64,000 nucleotides of DNA from Cognatilysobacter xinjiangensis (GCF_014651995.1 NZ_BMXY01000001.1:1178001-1242000); one strand, 5' to 3'; shown: positions 43,549-52,259, numbered from the stretch's first letter. Numbers and translations: made by a program. The notes: generated by a model not told the origin, from the letters alone.

Positions 43549-43590
43549 ATCGTTCCGTGGCTGCAACAGTGGATAACTAGCTGCAGCGGC

Positions 43591-43612
43591 AATAGTTGCA
43601 TTGACAACTATT
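43591..43612. promoter_or_regulatory. Palindromic operator for the MarR-type regulator
   Basis: A perfect inverted repeat AATAGTTG-N6-CAACTATT, 28 bases before the marR ATG. It is A/T-rich in a G+C-rich setting, of the size bound by MarR dimers, and it overlaps the predicted -35 element, so autorepression is likely. Confidence 0.75.
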
Positions 43613-43629
43613 GCGCGCGCATCTAAAGT
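43601..43629 (+). promoter_or_regulatory. Predicted promoter of marR-efflux operon
   Basis: TTGACA at 43601-43606, a perfect -35, and TAAAGT at 43624-43629 with a 17-base spacer. The predicted start near 43636 leaves only a few bases before the ATG, so the mRNA may be nearly leaderless; the marR start indeed lacks a Shine-Dalgarno. Confidence 0.5.
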
Positions 43630-43639
43630 GCGCGCCGCC

Positions 43640-44089
43640 ATGACGAATACCCCACTCAATAACGGCTCGTCGCTGGGCCTGCTGTTCCGCCAGGTCCGGG
43701 ACGCAATGTGGGCCCGCGTCGAACGCGAGCTCGCCGCCGCCGGCCACGACCTCACCTTCAGCCAGTACCTGACGCTCAAGACGCTCGGGCACGGGCGCGC
43801 CGGCGTGACCGAACTCGCCCGCGCCGCGCAGCTGCACCCGGGCGCAATGACCCGCCTGCTCGACAAGCTCGAGACGCAGGGGCTCGTGGTCCGCGTGGTC
43901 GATCCGCAGGACCGGCGCGCCGTGCACGTCGACCTGACGCCCGCCGGCCGCGCGCTCTGGAGCAACGTCTGCGACTGCGGCCGCCGCGTGCACGAGCGCG
44001 CGCTCAACGGTCTCGACGACACCGAACGCGCGCACCTCATCGAGCTGCTGGGCCGCGTCCGCGACAACCTCTCTTCCGATGCCGACTGA
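43640..44089 (+). CDS. MarR-family transcriptional regulator
   Basis: A 149-residue winged-helix regulator: FSQYLTLKTLGHGRAGVTELARAAQLHPGAM contains the helix-turn-helix and DPQDRRAVHVDLT the wing. It probably represses the efflux genes behind it through the palindrome at 43591-43612, with release by a hydrophobic ligand. ATG 43640 gives the usual MarR length; an upstream in-frame TTG at 43601 lies in the -35 element. Confidence 0.92.
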   Translation: MTNTPLNNGSSLGLLFRQVRDAMWARVERELAAAGHDLTFSQYLTLKTLGHGRAGVTELARAAQLHPGAMTRLLDKLETQGLVVRVVDPQDRRAVHVDLTPAGRALWSNVCDCGRRVHERALNGLDDTERAHLIELLGRVRDNLSSDAD

Positions 44090-44090
44090 C

Positions 44091-45566
44091 ATGACCCCAC
44101 GACCCGTCGCGCCGGCCGCCCGGCGCCTGACCCCGCTGTTCCTCGCGCTGGCGCTCGCCGGCTGCGCCAGCACGCATGGCCTCGATACGCAGGTACGCCC
44201 CACCGATGCCGACAGCCTCGCGGCATCCGCCACGCTGTCGTCGGCGGGGCGCGTGTCCGCGCTCTCGCGCGACTGGTGGACCGCGTTCGGCGATCCGCAG
44301 CTCGACGCGCTGGTGCAGGAAGCTCTCGCCGGCCAGCCCAGCCTCGCCGCCGCCGATGCGCGCGTGCGCCAGGCCGTCGCGCAGGCGGGCCTCGCCGATG
44401 CGGCGCGCAAGCCCACCGTCGGCGTCACCGCGCAGTACTCGGGCATCCTGATCCCCGACAGCGTCGCGCCGGAGCCGCTGGGTGGCGAGTACTCGGGCAT
44501 CGTCCTGCTCGGTCTCAACATCAAGTACAGCCCGGATTTCTGGGGCGGCCAGCGCGCGCGCTACGAGGCCGCGATCGGCCAGGTCCGCGCGGCGGAGGTC
44601 GAAGCGCAGGCCGCGCGCCTGACGCTCGCCTCGAACATCGTCCGCGCCTACGTCGGCCTCGCGCAGGCGCATGACGCGCTCGACGTCGCCAGCGCCGAGA
44701 AGGCGCGCTCGCAGCGCCTTCTCGGCCTGGGCCGCCAGCGCGTCAAGGCCGGCATCGACAACCAGATGTCGGTGCGCAACGCCGAGTCGCTGGTCGGTGC
44801 CGCCGACCAGCAGGCCGCCGCCGCGCAGCAGCAGATCGACGCCGCAAAGCACGCGATTGCCGCGCTGCTGGGCGAAGGCCCGGACCGCGCCGACACCATC
44901 GCGAGGCCGAAGCTGCTGACGGCGCCCGAGCCCGGCCTGCCGTCGGTGATTCCGAGCGAGCTGCTTGGCCACCGTCCCGACGTGGTCGCCTCGCGCTGGC
45001 GCGCCGAGGCCGCCAGCCGCGGCATCGCGGCGGCCAAGGCCGAGTTCTATCCGACCGTGAATCTGTCCGCGCTGGTCGGCATCGCTGCGGGCGGGCTGGA
45101 CAAGCTGTTCTCAAGCGACGCGCTGGTCGCGCAGGGCGGGCCGGCGATCTCGCTGCCGATCTTCGACGGCGGCCGCCTGCGCAACAACCTCGCGCGCACC
45201 AATGCCGACTACGACCTCGCCGTCGCCGCCTACAACGGCAACCTGGTGACCGGGCTGCGTGAAGTGGCCGACGCCCTCGACGCCGCGCGCGGGCTCGACC
45301 GCCAGATCGCCGCCGTGCGCCGCGCACGCGAAGCCGCGCAGTCGGCGTTCTCGCTCGCCAACACGCGCTACAAGGCCGGCCTGTCGACGCAGCTCGACGT
45401 GCTCGCCGCGCAGCGCCCGCTGCTGCAACTCGACCAGCAGATCGCCGCGCTGCGCGCGCAGCGCCTGCTGGCCGTCGTCGACCTCGACCAGGCCCTCGGT
45501 GGCGGTCTCGAACTGACCGCGCCGACCTCCGACTCCACTTCCGAATCCGCGACCGCCGCCCGATGA
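44091..45566 (+). CDS. Outer-membrane factor lipoprotein (NodT/OprM type) of efflux system
   Basis: A 491-residue TolC-like channel with a lipoprotein signal (LFLALALAGC, lipidated Cys25) and two OEP repeats, including FDGGRLRNNLARTNADYDLA and SLANTRYKAGLSTQLDVL. It completes a tripartite pump with EmrA and EmrB. ATG 44091 lies one base after the marR stop; ATG 44079, overlapping marR, is possible. The C-terminal Ser/Thr tail overlaps the emrA start by four bases. Confidence 0.92.
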   Translation: MTPRPVAPAARRLTPLFLALALAGCASTHGLDTQVRPTDADSLAASATLSSAGRVSALSRDWWTAFGDPQLDALVQEALAGQPSLAAADARVRQAVAQAGLADAARKPTVGVTAQYSGILIPDSVAPEPLGGEYSGIVLLGLNIKYSPDFWGGQRARYEAAIGQVRAAEVEAQAARLTLASNIVRAYVGLAQAHDALDVASAEKARSQRLLGLGRQRVKAGIDNQMSVRNAESLVGAADQQAAAAQQQIDAAKHAIAALLGEGPDRADTIARPKLLTAPEPGLPSVIPSELLGHRPDVVASRWRAEAASRGIAAAKAEFYPTVNLSALVGIAAGGLDKLFSSDALVAQGGPAISLPIFDGGRLRNNLARTNADYDLAVAAYNGNLVTGLREVADALDAARGLDRQIAAVRRAREAAQSAFSLANTRYKAGLSTQLDVLAAQRPLLQLDQQIAALRAQRLLAVVDLDQALGGGLELTAPTSDSTSESATAAR

Positions 45567-46747
45567 GCACGTCCAACGAAACGACCGTTTCCAACACCCC
45601 CGCGAAGCCGAGCAAGCGCCGTCGCGCGCTGACCATCCTCGGCGCCGTCGTCATCATCGGCGGCGGCGCCTGGTTCGCCTGGCACATGCTCGTCGGCCGC
45701 TGGCACCAGGACACCGACGACGCCTACGTGCAGGGCAACATCGTGACGATCACGCCGCAGACGGTCGGCACCGTGACCGCCATCGGCGCCGACGACGGCA
45801 TGCGCGTCGAGGCCGGCCAGGTGCTGGTGCAGCTGGACGCGACGGATGCGCAGGTCGCCTACGACCAGGCCATCGCCAACCTCGCGAATACGGTCCGCCA
45901 GGTGCGTGGCCTGTACAGCTCGGTGAGCGCGTCCGAGGCCGAGATCCGCGCGCGCGAAGTCGCGATCGGCAAGCTGCGCGCCGACGTCGCGCGCCGCAGC
46001 GGCCTCGTCGCCACTGGCGCGGTGTCGGCGGAAGAACTCGCCCATGCGCGCGACGACCTCGCCGCCGCCGAGGCCGCGCTGGCCACGTCGCGCGGCAACC
46101 TGTCGCGCAACCGTGCGCTGGTCGACGCCACCACCGTGCAGAGCCAGCCGCAGGTGCAGGCCGCCGCCGCGCAGGTGCGCCAGGCCTTTCTGGCGCTGCA
46201 GCGTGGCGGCATCGTCGCGCCGGTCTCGGGCTACGTCGCCAAGCGCACCGTGCAGCTGGGCCAGCGCGTGCAGCCGGGCCAGGCGTTGATGACGGTGATC
46301 CCGCTCGAGCAGGTCTGGGTGGAGGCGAACTTCAAGGAAACGCAGCTCGCCAAAATGCACATCGGCCAGCCGGTCGAACTCAAGGCCGACCTCTACGGCG
46401 ACGACGTGAACTACAAGGGCCGCATCGCCAGCCTCGGCCTCGGTACCGGCAGCGCGTTCTCGCTGCTGCCCGCGCAGAACGCCAGCGGCAACTGGATCAA
46501 GATCGTGCAGCGCGTGCCGGTGCGCATCGAGATCGACCGCGCGCAGCTCGTCAAGCATCCGCTGCGCATCGGCCTGTCGATGAGCGCGGACGTCGACCTG
46601 CACGACCAGTCCGGCCCGGTGCTCGCCGGCAGCCTGCCGCAGCAGAAGCCGCTGTTCACCACGTCGGCCTACGAGCGGCAGATGCACGCCGCGCAGGAGC
46701 GCATCGACGCGGTGATCCGCGACAACCTCTCGGGCCGCCGCAGCTGA
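45563..46747 (+). CDS. emrA: HlyD-family efflux adaptor, EmrA-like
   Basis: A periplasmic membrane-fusion protein of 394 residues: one N-terminal TM (~28-47), biotinyl-lipoyl half motifs around a coiled-coil hairpin (~95-210, DQAIANLANTVRQVRGLYSS) and a beta-barrel with VIPLEQVWVEANFKETQL. The short periplasmic reach fits an EmrAB-type pump. Its start overlaps the OMF gene, and emrB follows after 98 bases. Confidence 0.94.
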   Translation: MSTSNETTVSNTPAKPSKRRRALTILGAVVIIGGGAWFAWHMLVGRWHQDTDDAYVQGNIVTITPQTVGTVTAIGADDGMRVEAGQVLVQLDATDAQVAYDQAIANLANTVRQVRGLYSSVSASEAEIRAREVAIGKLRADVARRSGLVATGAVSAEELAHARDDLAAAEAALATSRGNLSRNRALVDATTVQSQPQVQAAAAQVRQAFLALQRGGIVAPVSGYVAKRTVQLGQRVQPGQALMTVIPLEQVWVEANFKETQLAKMHIGQPVELKADLYGDDVNYKGRIASLGLGTGSAFSLLPAQNASGNWIKIVQRVPVRIEIDRAQLVKHPLRIGLSMSADVDLHDQSGPVLAGSLPQQKPLFTTSAYERQMHAAQERIDAVIRDNLSGRRS

Positions 46748-46845
46748 TCCAACGCATGCGCCGGCGCCTCGCGTACGCGTCGCGCCGGTAAGCGCCCCGC
46801 TTCCCGGTGGCCCGCTCGGGCCGCCGACCTGATCTCGAAGGCTCC

Positions 46846-48393
46846 ATGGCTGCTGCCCCCGCCCCCGCCAACGGCTTCCGTCCGCCCAACCTCGCCCTGA
46901 CGACGGTCGGCCTCGCGCTCGCCTCGTTCATGCAGGTGCTCGACACCACGATCGCGAACGTCTCGCTGCCGACCATCGCCGGCAACCTGGGCGCGAGCTC
47001 CAACCAGGCGACGTGGGTCATCACCTCGTTCGCCGTCAGCAACGCGATCGCGCTGCCGCTCACCGGTTACCTGACGCGCCGCTTCGGCGAGCTGCGCCTT
47101 TTCACCTGGGCCACGCTCGCGTTCGTCGTCGCCTCGCTGCTCTGCGGCCTCGCCAACTCGATGGGCTTCCTCGTCGTGGCGCGCGCGCTGCAGGGCTTCG
47201 TCTGCGGCCCGATGTACCCGGTCACACAGGCGCTGCTGCTGTCGATCTATCCACCACAGAAACGCGGGCAGGCCATCGCGCTATTGGCGATGGTGACCGT
47301 CGTCGCGCCCATCGCGGGTCCGATCCTCGGCGGCTGGATCACCGACAACTACAGCTGGGAATGGATCTTCTTCATCAACGTGCCCATCGGCGTGTTCTCC
47401 AGCTTCGTCGTCGGGCGACAGCTGAAGGGCCGGCCGGAGCGGCTCGAGAAGCCGAAGATGGACTACATCGGCCTGGCCACGCTGGTGCTCGGCGTGGGCG
47501 CGCTGCAGACCATGCTCGACCTCGGCAACGACGAGGACTGGTTCAACTCCACCACTATCGTGATCCTCGCGATCATCTCGGCGATCTCGCTCGCGGTGTT
47601 CATCATCTGGGAGCTCACCGAGAAGGACCCGATCGTCAACCTGCGCCTGTTCCGCCACCGCAACTTCAGCGCCGGCACGCTGGCGATGGTGATGGCGTAC
47701 GCGGCGTTCTTCAGCGTCGGCCTGCTGGTGCCGCTGTGGCTGCAGCGCAACCTCGGCTACACGGCCATCTGGGCGGGTTTCGCGAGCGCACCCATCGGCA
47801 TCCTGCCGGTGATCCTCACGCCGTTCGTGGGCAAGTACGCCCAGCGCTTCGATCTGCGCATCCTCGCCACGTTCGCGTTCGTGGTGATGGCGGGCACCAG
47901 CTTCATCCGCTCGGGCTTCAACCTCGACGTAGACTTCCAGCGCGTGGCGATGGTGCAGCTCTGGCAGGGCCTCGGCGTCGCGCTGTTCTTCATGCCGGTG
48001 CTGACGATCCTGCTGTCGGACCTGGAACCGCACGAGATCGCCGCGGGCTCGGGCCTCGCCACCTTCGTGCGAACGCTGGGCGGCAGCTTCGCCGCCTCGC
48101 TCACCACTTGGGCCTGGAACCAGCGCAGCACCGTGCACCACGCGCAGCTCACCGAGCACATCAGCGCCTACGACCCCACCATCCGCCAGACCGCTGAGCA
48201 ACTGGGCCAGGGCGACCTGCAACGCGGCGCGGTGATGCTCAACCAGATGATCTCGCAGCAGGCCGTGCAGATCGGCTTCAACGAGATCTTCCACGTGCTG
48301 GGCATCATCTTCCTGATCGTCATCGCCTTCGTCTGGTTCGCGAAGCCACCGTTCGCGGCGAAGATGGGGCCAGCGGCGGCGGGCGGGCACTGA
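46846..48393 (+). CDS. emrB: DHA2-family multidrug MFS transporter, EmrB-like
   Basis: A proton-driven drug exporter of 515 residues with 14 predicted TM segments. Motif D1 (VLDTTIANVSLPTIAGNL) in TM1, WVITSFAVSNAIALPLTGYL in TM2, a motif A-like TRRFGELRLF loop and motif C-like APIAGPILGGWI in TM5 are all present. ATG 46846 follows AAGG. With EmrA and the outer-membrane factor it should export hydrophobic compounds across both membranes; the substrates cannot be read from the sequence. Confidence 0.95.
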   Translation: MAAAPAPANGFRPPNLALTTVGLALASFMQVLDTTIANVSLPTIAGNLGASSNQATWVITSFAVSNAIALPLTGYLTRRFGELRLFTWATLAFVVASLLCGLANSMGFLVVARALQGFVCGPMYPVTQALLLSIYPPQKRGQAIALLAMVTVVAPIAGPILGGWITDNYSWEWIFFINVPIGVFSSFVVGRQLKGRPERLEKPKMDYIGLATLVLGVGALQTMLDLGNDEDWFNSTTIVILAIISAISLAVFIIWELTEKDPIVNLRLFRHRNFSAGTLAMVMAYAAFFSVGLLVPLWLQRNLGYTAIWAGFASAPIGILPVILTPFVGKYAQRFDLRILATFAFVVMAGTSFIRSGFNLDVDFQRVAMVQLWQGLGVALFFMPVLTILLSDLEPHEIAAGSGLATFVRTLGGSFAASLTTWAWNQRSTVHHAQLTEHISAYDPTIRQTAEQLGQGDLQRGAVMLNQMISQQAVQIGFNEIFHVLGIIFLIVIAFVWFAKPPFAAKMGPAAAGGH

Positions 48394-48410
48394 CGCCTGC
48401 ACACGTATAC

Positions 48411-48438
48411 GAAGAAGCCGGCGAAAGCCGGCTTCTTC
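48411..48438 (+). terminator. Terminator hairpin after emrB
   Basis: A perfect 12-bp stem GAAGAAGCCGGC/GCCGGCTTCTTC with a GAAA tetraloop, 17 bases after the stop. It lacks a long T run but is very stable. Confidence 0.75.
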
Positions 48439-48534
48439 GTTGGACGACCGCGCCGGAGAAGGCGGTCGTCAGCCCCGGATCTCGCCGCGCACACGCGAAC
48501 CGGCCGCGACGTGTCGCGTTACGGCCTTCGCCGT

Positions 48535-49542
48535 TCAACGTGCTCCGGCGGGGCGAATACGCTGCCCCTTGATGGGCTCGTCTCGCGTGACGGGTTCACC
48601 GTCGGCGATGTAATCGTGGAACTGCGCGGGCAGCGCTGCAGCAACGCCGAAGGCCGCGCCATTCTGCAGCTGGTAGTGCAGATGCGCTTCCGAAGAGTTG
48701 CCGCTGTTGCCGCATTCGCCAATGCGTTGCCCGCCGCGGACGGCATCGCCCGACTTGACCCGCGTGGAACCGCGGCGCAGATGCGCGAGCACCGAGTATT
48801 CGTCCTGGCCATGGTCGATGACGACGCGGTTGCCGGTGACCTGCTTCGGGTTCATCTGTCCCGGCACGTTGTCCTCGACGCCGTCGATCACCTCGACCAC
48901 CTTGCCCGCCGCCGGTGCCAGGATCGGCCTGCCGAAGCAGTAGTAGTCCTCGTTGCGGGTGCCTTCGCTCGAATGCGAACGCCCGTCGCGCATCACCAGC
49001 AGGTCGAGCGCGAAGCGCTGGTGCGCATGTGCGGCGTGATAGTTCTGCTCGACGGTACGTCCGCCCCAGAACACGTGGAACTCGTCTTCGAAGGGCAAGC
49101 GAAGATTCGTGCGGGTCCGGTAATCGAGGAATGCACTCGGGGCCGCCACGGGCGGCGCGGCCTGCTCGGGGCGGATGGCGAAGCCCTGCACCCGGCTATC
49201 CGCGTCGATCAACCATTGCACCAGCACCACCACCGGCACCTTCTCGAAGCGTGCGCGGCGGCGGTAGGCGCTCATGCCCTGCATGGGCTCGACCGACTCG
49301 TCGATCACTTCCTTTTCGGCGCCCAGGTCCCGCTCGACCTGCTCGCGAAAGGCAGCGAGGCCGTCTCGCGATTTCATGGCGGACTGCATCTGCGCGCTCA
49401 TTCGCCCCCATACCTCGTCGATGCGCCCGGCATAGAACGCGGCCGTGAGCTCGGCCGCCTGCTGCCGCGCGTCGGAAGCCCAGGCGATGGCGGGGAGGGC
49501 CAGCGCTACCAGAAGAAAGATCGATGCGATGCGGCGAACCAT
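48535..49542 (-). CDS. M23-family peptidase with N-terminal DUF3887-like domain
   Basis: A 335-residue exported protein: signal peptide (RIASIFLLVALALPAIAWAS), a ~100-residue DUF3887-like domain (ELTAAFYAGRIDEVW) and a LytM/M23 metallopeptidase. Zinc-site features are HQRFALDLLV and the HLHYQ motif after GNSGNSSEA; APAAGKVVEVIDG and DHGQDEYSVLAHL are typical of the fold. Peptidoglycan is the expected substrate. ATG 49542 has AGAGG upstream and directly opens the signal peptide. Confidence 0.9.
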   Translation of the reverse strand: MVRRIASIFLLVALALPAIAWASDARQQAAELTAAFYAGRIDEVWGRMSAQMQSAMKSRDGLAAFREQVERDLGAEKEVIDESVEPMQGMSAYRRRARFEKVPVVVLVQWLIDADSRVQGFAIRPEQAAPPVAAPSAFLDYRTRTNLRLPFEDEFHVFWGGRTVEQNYHAAHAHQRFALDLLVMRDGRSHSSEGTRNEDYYCFGRPILAPAAGKVVEVIDGVEDNVPGQMNPKQVTGNRVVIDHGQDEYSVLAHLRRGSTRVKSGDAVRGGQRIGECGNSGNSSEAHLHYQLQNGAAFGVAAALPAQFHDYIADGEPVTRDEPIKGQRIRPAGAR

Positions 49543-49716
49543 GTCGAACCTCTGATGGTGGATGCGGGCGGCGAACTCGCGCCGTGCCCGACGTCGGCCG
49601 TGAGCGCCAGGCACGGCGTTACGTGCGCTGATGATGCTTGCGAGCCGCGCGGGCACGCGCTGATCGTCGGTCGCAACCGAAACGTGCCTCGACCGCTGTC
49701 CCGGTCGACGACCCCT

Positions 49717-50256
49717 TCAGTGCGCGTGTGCCGATGACGCATGTCCGCCTGCGTGGTACCCGCGCAGATGCATGTAACGCACCACCTGTTCCGGCGACAG
49801 AAATCGGCGCTGCTCCACGTGTGCGAGCAGATGCACGGCGCGAAGCTCCGCCTGCAGCTGCCCGACCTGCGCGACGGACGACGTTAGGCCCGCCTCGGTC
49901 ACCGTGCCATCCCGGAAGTCGCGTTCGAGCGCCGCCTCCGCGGCGACGACCCGGGCGCCCAGCGCTTTCGCCTGTTCCTGCATGCGCGAATGCAGGGCGC
50001 GCGTGGCAACGGCCTGCGCCTCGGACAGGCCAAGCTCGGAGGCCAGTTCGAGTACGTGCGCGGGGCCGGGAAAGCCGTTGAGCTCGGCGGCCTTCGCATA
50101 GCCCAAGCCCTTGCCGGCGAGCAGCCCTTCGATCTCGGTCGGCGGGAGTGCCTTGATCTCCCGCGCCTGCTCACCGACGTACGGCGATGCGGGCTCCGCA
50201 GCGCCGGCAACCGGCGCGAGCGCAAGCGAAGACAGCGCGGCAAGGAGAAGCTTCAT
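49717..50256 (-). CDS. Spy/CpxP-like periplasmic protein with His-rich C-terminus
   Basis: A 179-residue exported protein: signal peptide MKLLLAALSSLALAPVAGAAE, then an all-helical region with LTXXQ-like segments (GLSEAQAVATRALHSRMQEQAKAL; LSPEQVVRYMHLRGYH), as in Spy, CpxP and ZraP. The C-terminus GGHASSAHAH carries several His that could bind metal. ATG 50256 follows GGAG. A chaperone or metal-sensing role is inferred from the family. Confidence 0.75.
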   Translation of the reverse strand: MKLLLAALSSLALAPVAGAAEPASPYVGEQAREIKALPPTEIEGLLAGKGLGYAKAAELNGFPGPAHVLELASELGLSEAQAVATRALHSRMQEQAKALGARVVAAEAALERDFRDGTVTEAGLTSSVAQVGQLQAELRAVHLLAHVEQRRFLSPEQVVRYMHLRGYHAGGHASSAHAH

Positions 50257-50327
50257 CGGGCGGTGCCTCGTTTGATGGTCGATACAAGTACGGCCGCGCA
50301 TGCCGAAGCGGCATGGCCGGGCGGACG

Positions 50328-50639
50328 TCAGGCGGCGCCCAGGACCGCCGCTACGGTGTAGTGCTGTACGAAGGGCTCGAACGCCAGCAGGTACCCGTCG
50401 TCTTCCGGGAAGTAACGCGCGGTCAGCACGTCGTCGCCCGCGAATGCGCGGATGCTGTCCTCGGACTCCCAGTAGGTGACCGTCATGAAGTGCGTCACCT
50501 CGGCCTCGTCGCGGCGGAGAACCTGCGCGCTGATGTTGCCGGGTACTGCCCGGTAGCCCGAGAGTGCCGGCTCCAGCAGGTCCGCGTAGGCATCGGCTTT
50601 CGAGCGCGGCGTGATGCCATGCCACATCCGGCAGATCAT
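50328..50639 (-). CDS. ABM-fold (antibiotic biosynthesis monooxygenase-like) protein, copy 1
   Basis: A 103-residue dimeric alpha/beta-barrel type protein: MICRMWHGITPRSKADAYAD, FMTVTYWESEDSIRAFAGDD and RYFPEDDGYLLAFEPFVQHY. Members include monooxygenases and haem-degrading enzymes; catalysis cannot be assigned. The same family member occurs at 54219-54533 with about 75-80% similar sequence. ATG 50639 has GGAGG upstream. Confidence 0.85.
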   Translation of the reverse strand: MICRMWHGITPRSKADAYADLLEPALSGYRAVPGNISAQVLRRDEAEVTHFMTVTYWESEDSIRAFAGDDVLTARYFPEDDGYLLAFEPFVQHYTVAAVLGAA

Positions 50640-50739
50640 GCAAGGCCTCCTTCTCGGCCAGAGCCGCAGTATGTCGCGCTGTGCGGCGTCGGCGCCTTCG
50701 TCGAGACGACAGGCATGACGTCGCCGGCGCCCGTGCGTT

Positions 50740-50919
50740 TCAAGGCTGCGGCCGAAACCCCGGCAGGAGGACGATGAGTAGCGTGGCCAGGGGGCCGAGC
50801 AGCATCGATGCCAGCCACCAACCGCCGCCGTGCCGGCCCTTGCACTGAGCCAGGCCCGCATTGATGAGCGAGAGCGTGCCCCAGCCCACGAAGAATTCCC
50901 TGCTGCTCGAGAGATCCAC
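50740..50919 (-). CDS. Small two-TM membrane protein
   Basis: A 59-residue protein: EFFVGWGTLSLINAGLAQ, a short basic Gly-rich loop (KGRHGGG), then LASMLLGPLATLLIVLLPGF. The pattern of a W-G-x-L-x-L-I-N-A helix followed by G-P-x-A-T-x-L-x-V is shared by small integral-membrane proteins in many proteobacteria. The start is the GTG at 50917-50919, preceded by GGAGCAGGA. Function is unknown. Confidence 0.65.
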   Translation of the reverse strand: MDLSSSREFFVGWGTLSLINAGLAQCKGRHGGGWWLASMLLGPLATLLIVLLPGFRPQP

Positions 50920-51177
50920 GATCCTGCTCCGTCGATTCCAGCGCCAAGCTTATGCCGAGTACCGCCGCGCGCGTGGCTGCCCGGATGACTTCCCGCGGCG
51001 GCCGTGCCCCTCGACCCCGACCCGCTTCAGGTCGAGCCTGCCCGCGCGTCGCCACTGGCGCTCAGATGGCCCAGTTAGAGGTGGGAGGTCGAGGTCGTGC
51101 CGACCCAGGCAGGAGCGCGCCGCTTCGGCGGGCCATGCCGTCGACCGCGCCGACCGCTCGATCGGGTTCCCGGCTTC

Positions 51178-51678
51178 TTAGATGCGGAACGACCAGACGA
51201 CGACCATCTCGCCATCGTGATCGGCGCGTAGCTCGCCCTTCGAGAAGCCCAGCCGCGACACGACCTTCGACGACGCGGCGTTATCCGGAACGATATGCGC
51301 CACGACCTCCGTGACCTGCCCGCTGGCCGTCGCGAGTTCCAGCATTCGCTCGACCGCACGCGTCGCTACGCCTCGCCCGCGTTGGCTCGCAGCGACTCCG
51401 TACCCAATCTCCACCCTGCCCCCTGCGGGCGCAGTCCTGAACCTGCAGCTGCCAAGCACGGTATTGCCCGACACCATCAGGAAGGGCACGCACCATTCGG
51501 CGGGCGTGCCGCTGTCGAACGCCGCAAGCGCATCGACGGCGACGCGCGCGGGCGGCAGCGCATCCTCGACTGCACGGAGGCCCGTTAGCTCGACCCGCTC
51601 CGAAGCCGCCAAGCGCCGGAGATTCGGCAGGTCGATAAGTCTCAGTTCCAACTGGTCCGACTGTGCAACGTGCGACAT
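51178..51678 (-). CDS. GNAT-family N-acetyltransferase
   Basis: A 166-residue acetyltransferase with the acetyl-CoA motif A SQRGRGVATRAVERML and motif B IVPDNAASSKVVSRLGF, of the RimJ/RimL-like subgroup that modifies N-termini or small molecules. ATG 51678 follows AGGGGAAAG. It lies immediately after a decayed attC-like hairpin and next to arr; both gene types are common integron cargo. Confidence 0.9.
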   Translation of the reverse strand: MSHVAQSDQLELRLIDLPNLRRLAASERVELTGLRAVEDALPPARVAVDALAAFDSGTPAEWCVPFLMVSGNTVLGSCRFRTAPAGGRVEIGYGVAASQRGRGVATRAVERMLELATASGQVTEVVAHIVPDNAASSKVVSRLGFSKGELRADHDGEMVVVWSFRI

Positions 51679-51691
51679 GGCTTTCCCCTGC

Positions 51692-51745
51692 GCTCAAACA
51701 CCGAGTGGAGCGGCACCGCGAAGCGGAGTCGGCTCCACGGATACC
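51692..51745 (-). mobile_element. Decayed attC-like site between arr and the GNAT gene
   Basis: On the cassette strand, the order CCGTGGAGCCGACTCCGC, then CTTCGCGG, then CTCGGTGTTTGAGC can be aligned with the intact attC sites at 54656 and 55126. The GTGGAGC/GCTCCAC arms (51705-51711, 51732-51738) pair perfectly. The R' core reads GTTTGAG rather than GTTRRRY, and no good R'' is present, so it is probably inactive. Confidence 0.5.
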
Positions 51746-51818
51746 CGAAACCTCGACCAGGACCTCGACGTCGAACCTTGCCATACGTTTTGCCGAGCCC
51801 CGCCCCGCCGGTCCTCGC

Positions 51819-52259
51819 CTAATTGATGATCTCGCCCGAGCCCGATTCCACGAACCGTCTCAGGTTCTCGATGAATTCCGGCTCGCAGGACTCCCAGCTT
51901 TCGAGTTCGCCGACGATCTTCAGGGGCTCCCGGCTTCGGTAGGACCGCGTCGGATTACCCGGAAACCTCTTGTTGGTGACGTTCGGGTCGTCCTCGAAAT
52001 CCCCGGTCGGAACCACCACATAGACGCGGGGTCGTCCTTCCCCCTGCGCGATTTCCGCGGCCAGGCCGGCGCCCTTCGGGATCGTCGTGAAATAGATGTG
52101 ATTCATCACGACGTCCTGCCGATAGTTGGATCTGAATCCGGCGACCAGCAAGTCACCGATCGAGAGATCCGCCCGCGTGCCGTGGAAGAACGGGCCCGCG
52201 ACTGTATGGCAGTTCTCGGGCGTAACCGGAGTCCACTCGTCATGCGTCATTGGAAGCAC
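51819..52259 (-). CDS. arr: Rifampicin ADP-ribosyltransferase (Arr)
   Basis: Transfers ADP-ribose from NAD to the ansa-bridge hydroxyl of rifamycins. The 146-residue protein has the full Arr motif set: GPFFHGTRADL with the NAD-binding His26, the aromatic IYFTT, the GEGRPRVYVVVPTGDFEDDP segment with the acidic pair, and FPGNPTRSYRSREPL. Two starts are possible, 52259 and 52250. Arr is a frequent integron cassette gene; chromosomal copies in environmental bacteria may act on other substrates. Confidence 0.93.
   Translation of the reverse strand: MLPMTHDEWTPVTPENCHTVAGPFFHGTRADLSIGDLLVAGFRSNYRQDVVMNHIYFTTIPKGAGLAAEIAQGEGRPRVYVVVPTGDFEDDPNVTNKRFPGNPTRSYRSREPLKIVGELESWESCEPEFIENLRRFVESGSGEIIN

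Noticed and set aside
50636-51055. A 139-codon minus-strand frame covering the 59-residue membrane protein region.
   Set aside because: Composition is Arg/Gly/Ala-biased without a hydrophobic pattern; the other frame gives a clear two-helix protein with a ribosome site.
51061-51177. Possible attC site downstream of the GNAT gene (CTCTAAC and a GC hairpin).
   Set aside because: The pieces are not in attC order, the R' core is missing and the arms cannot be aligned with the clear sites.
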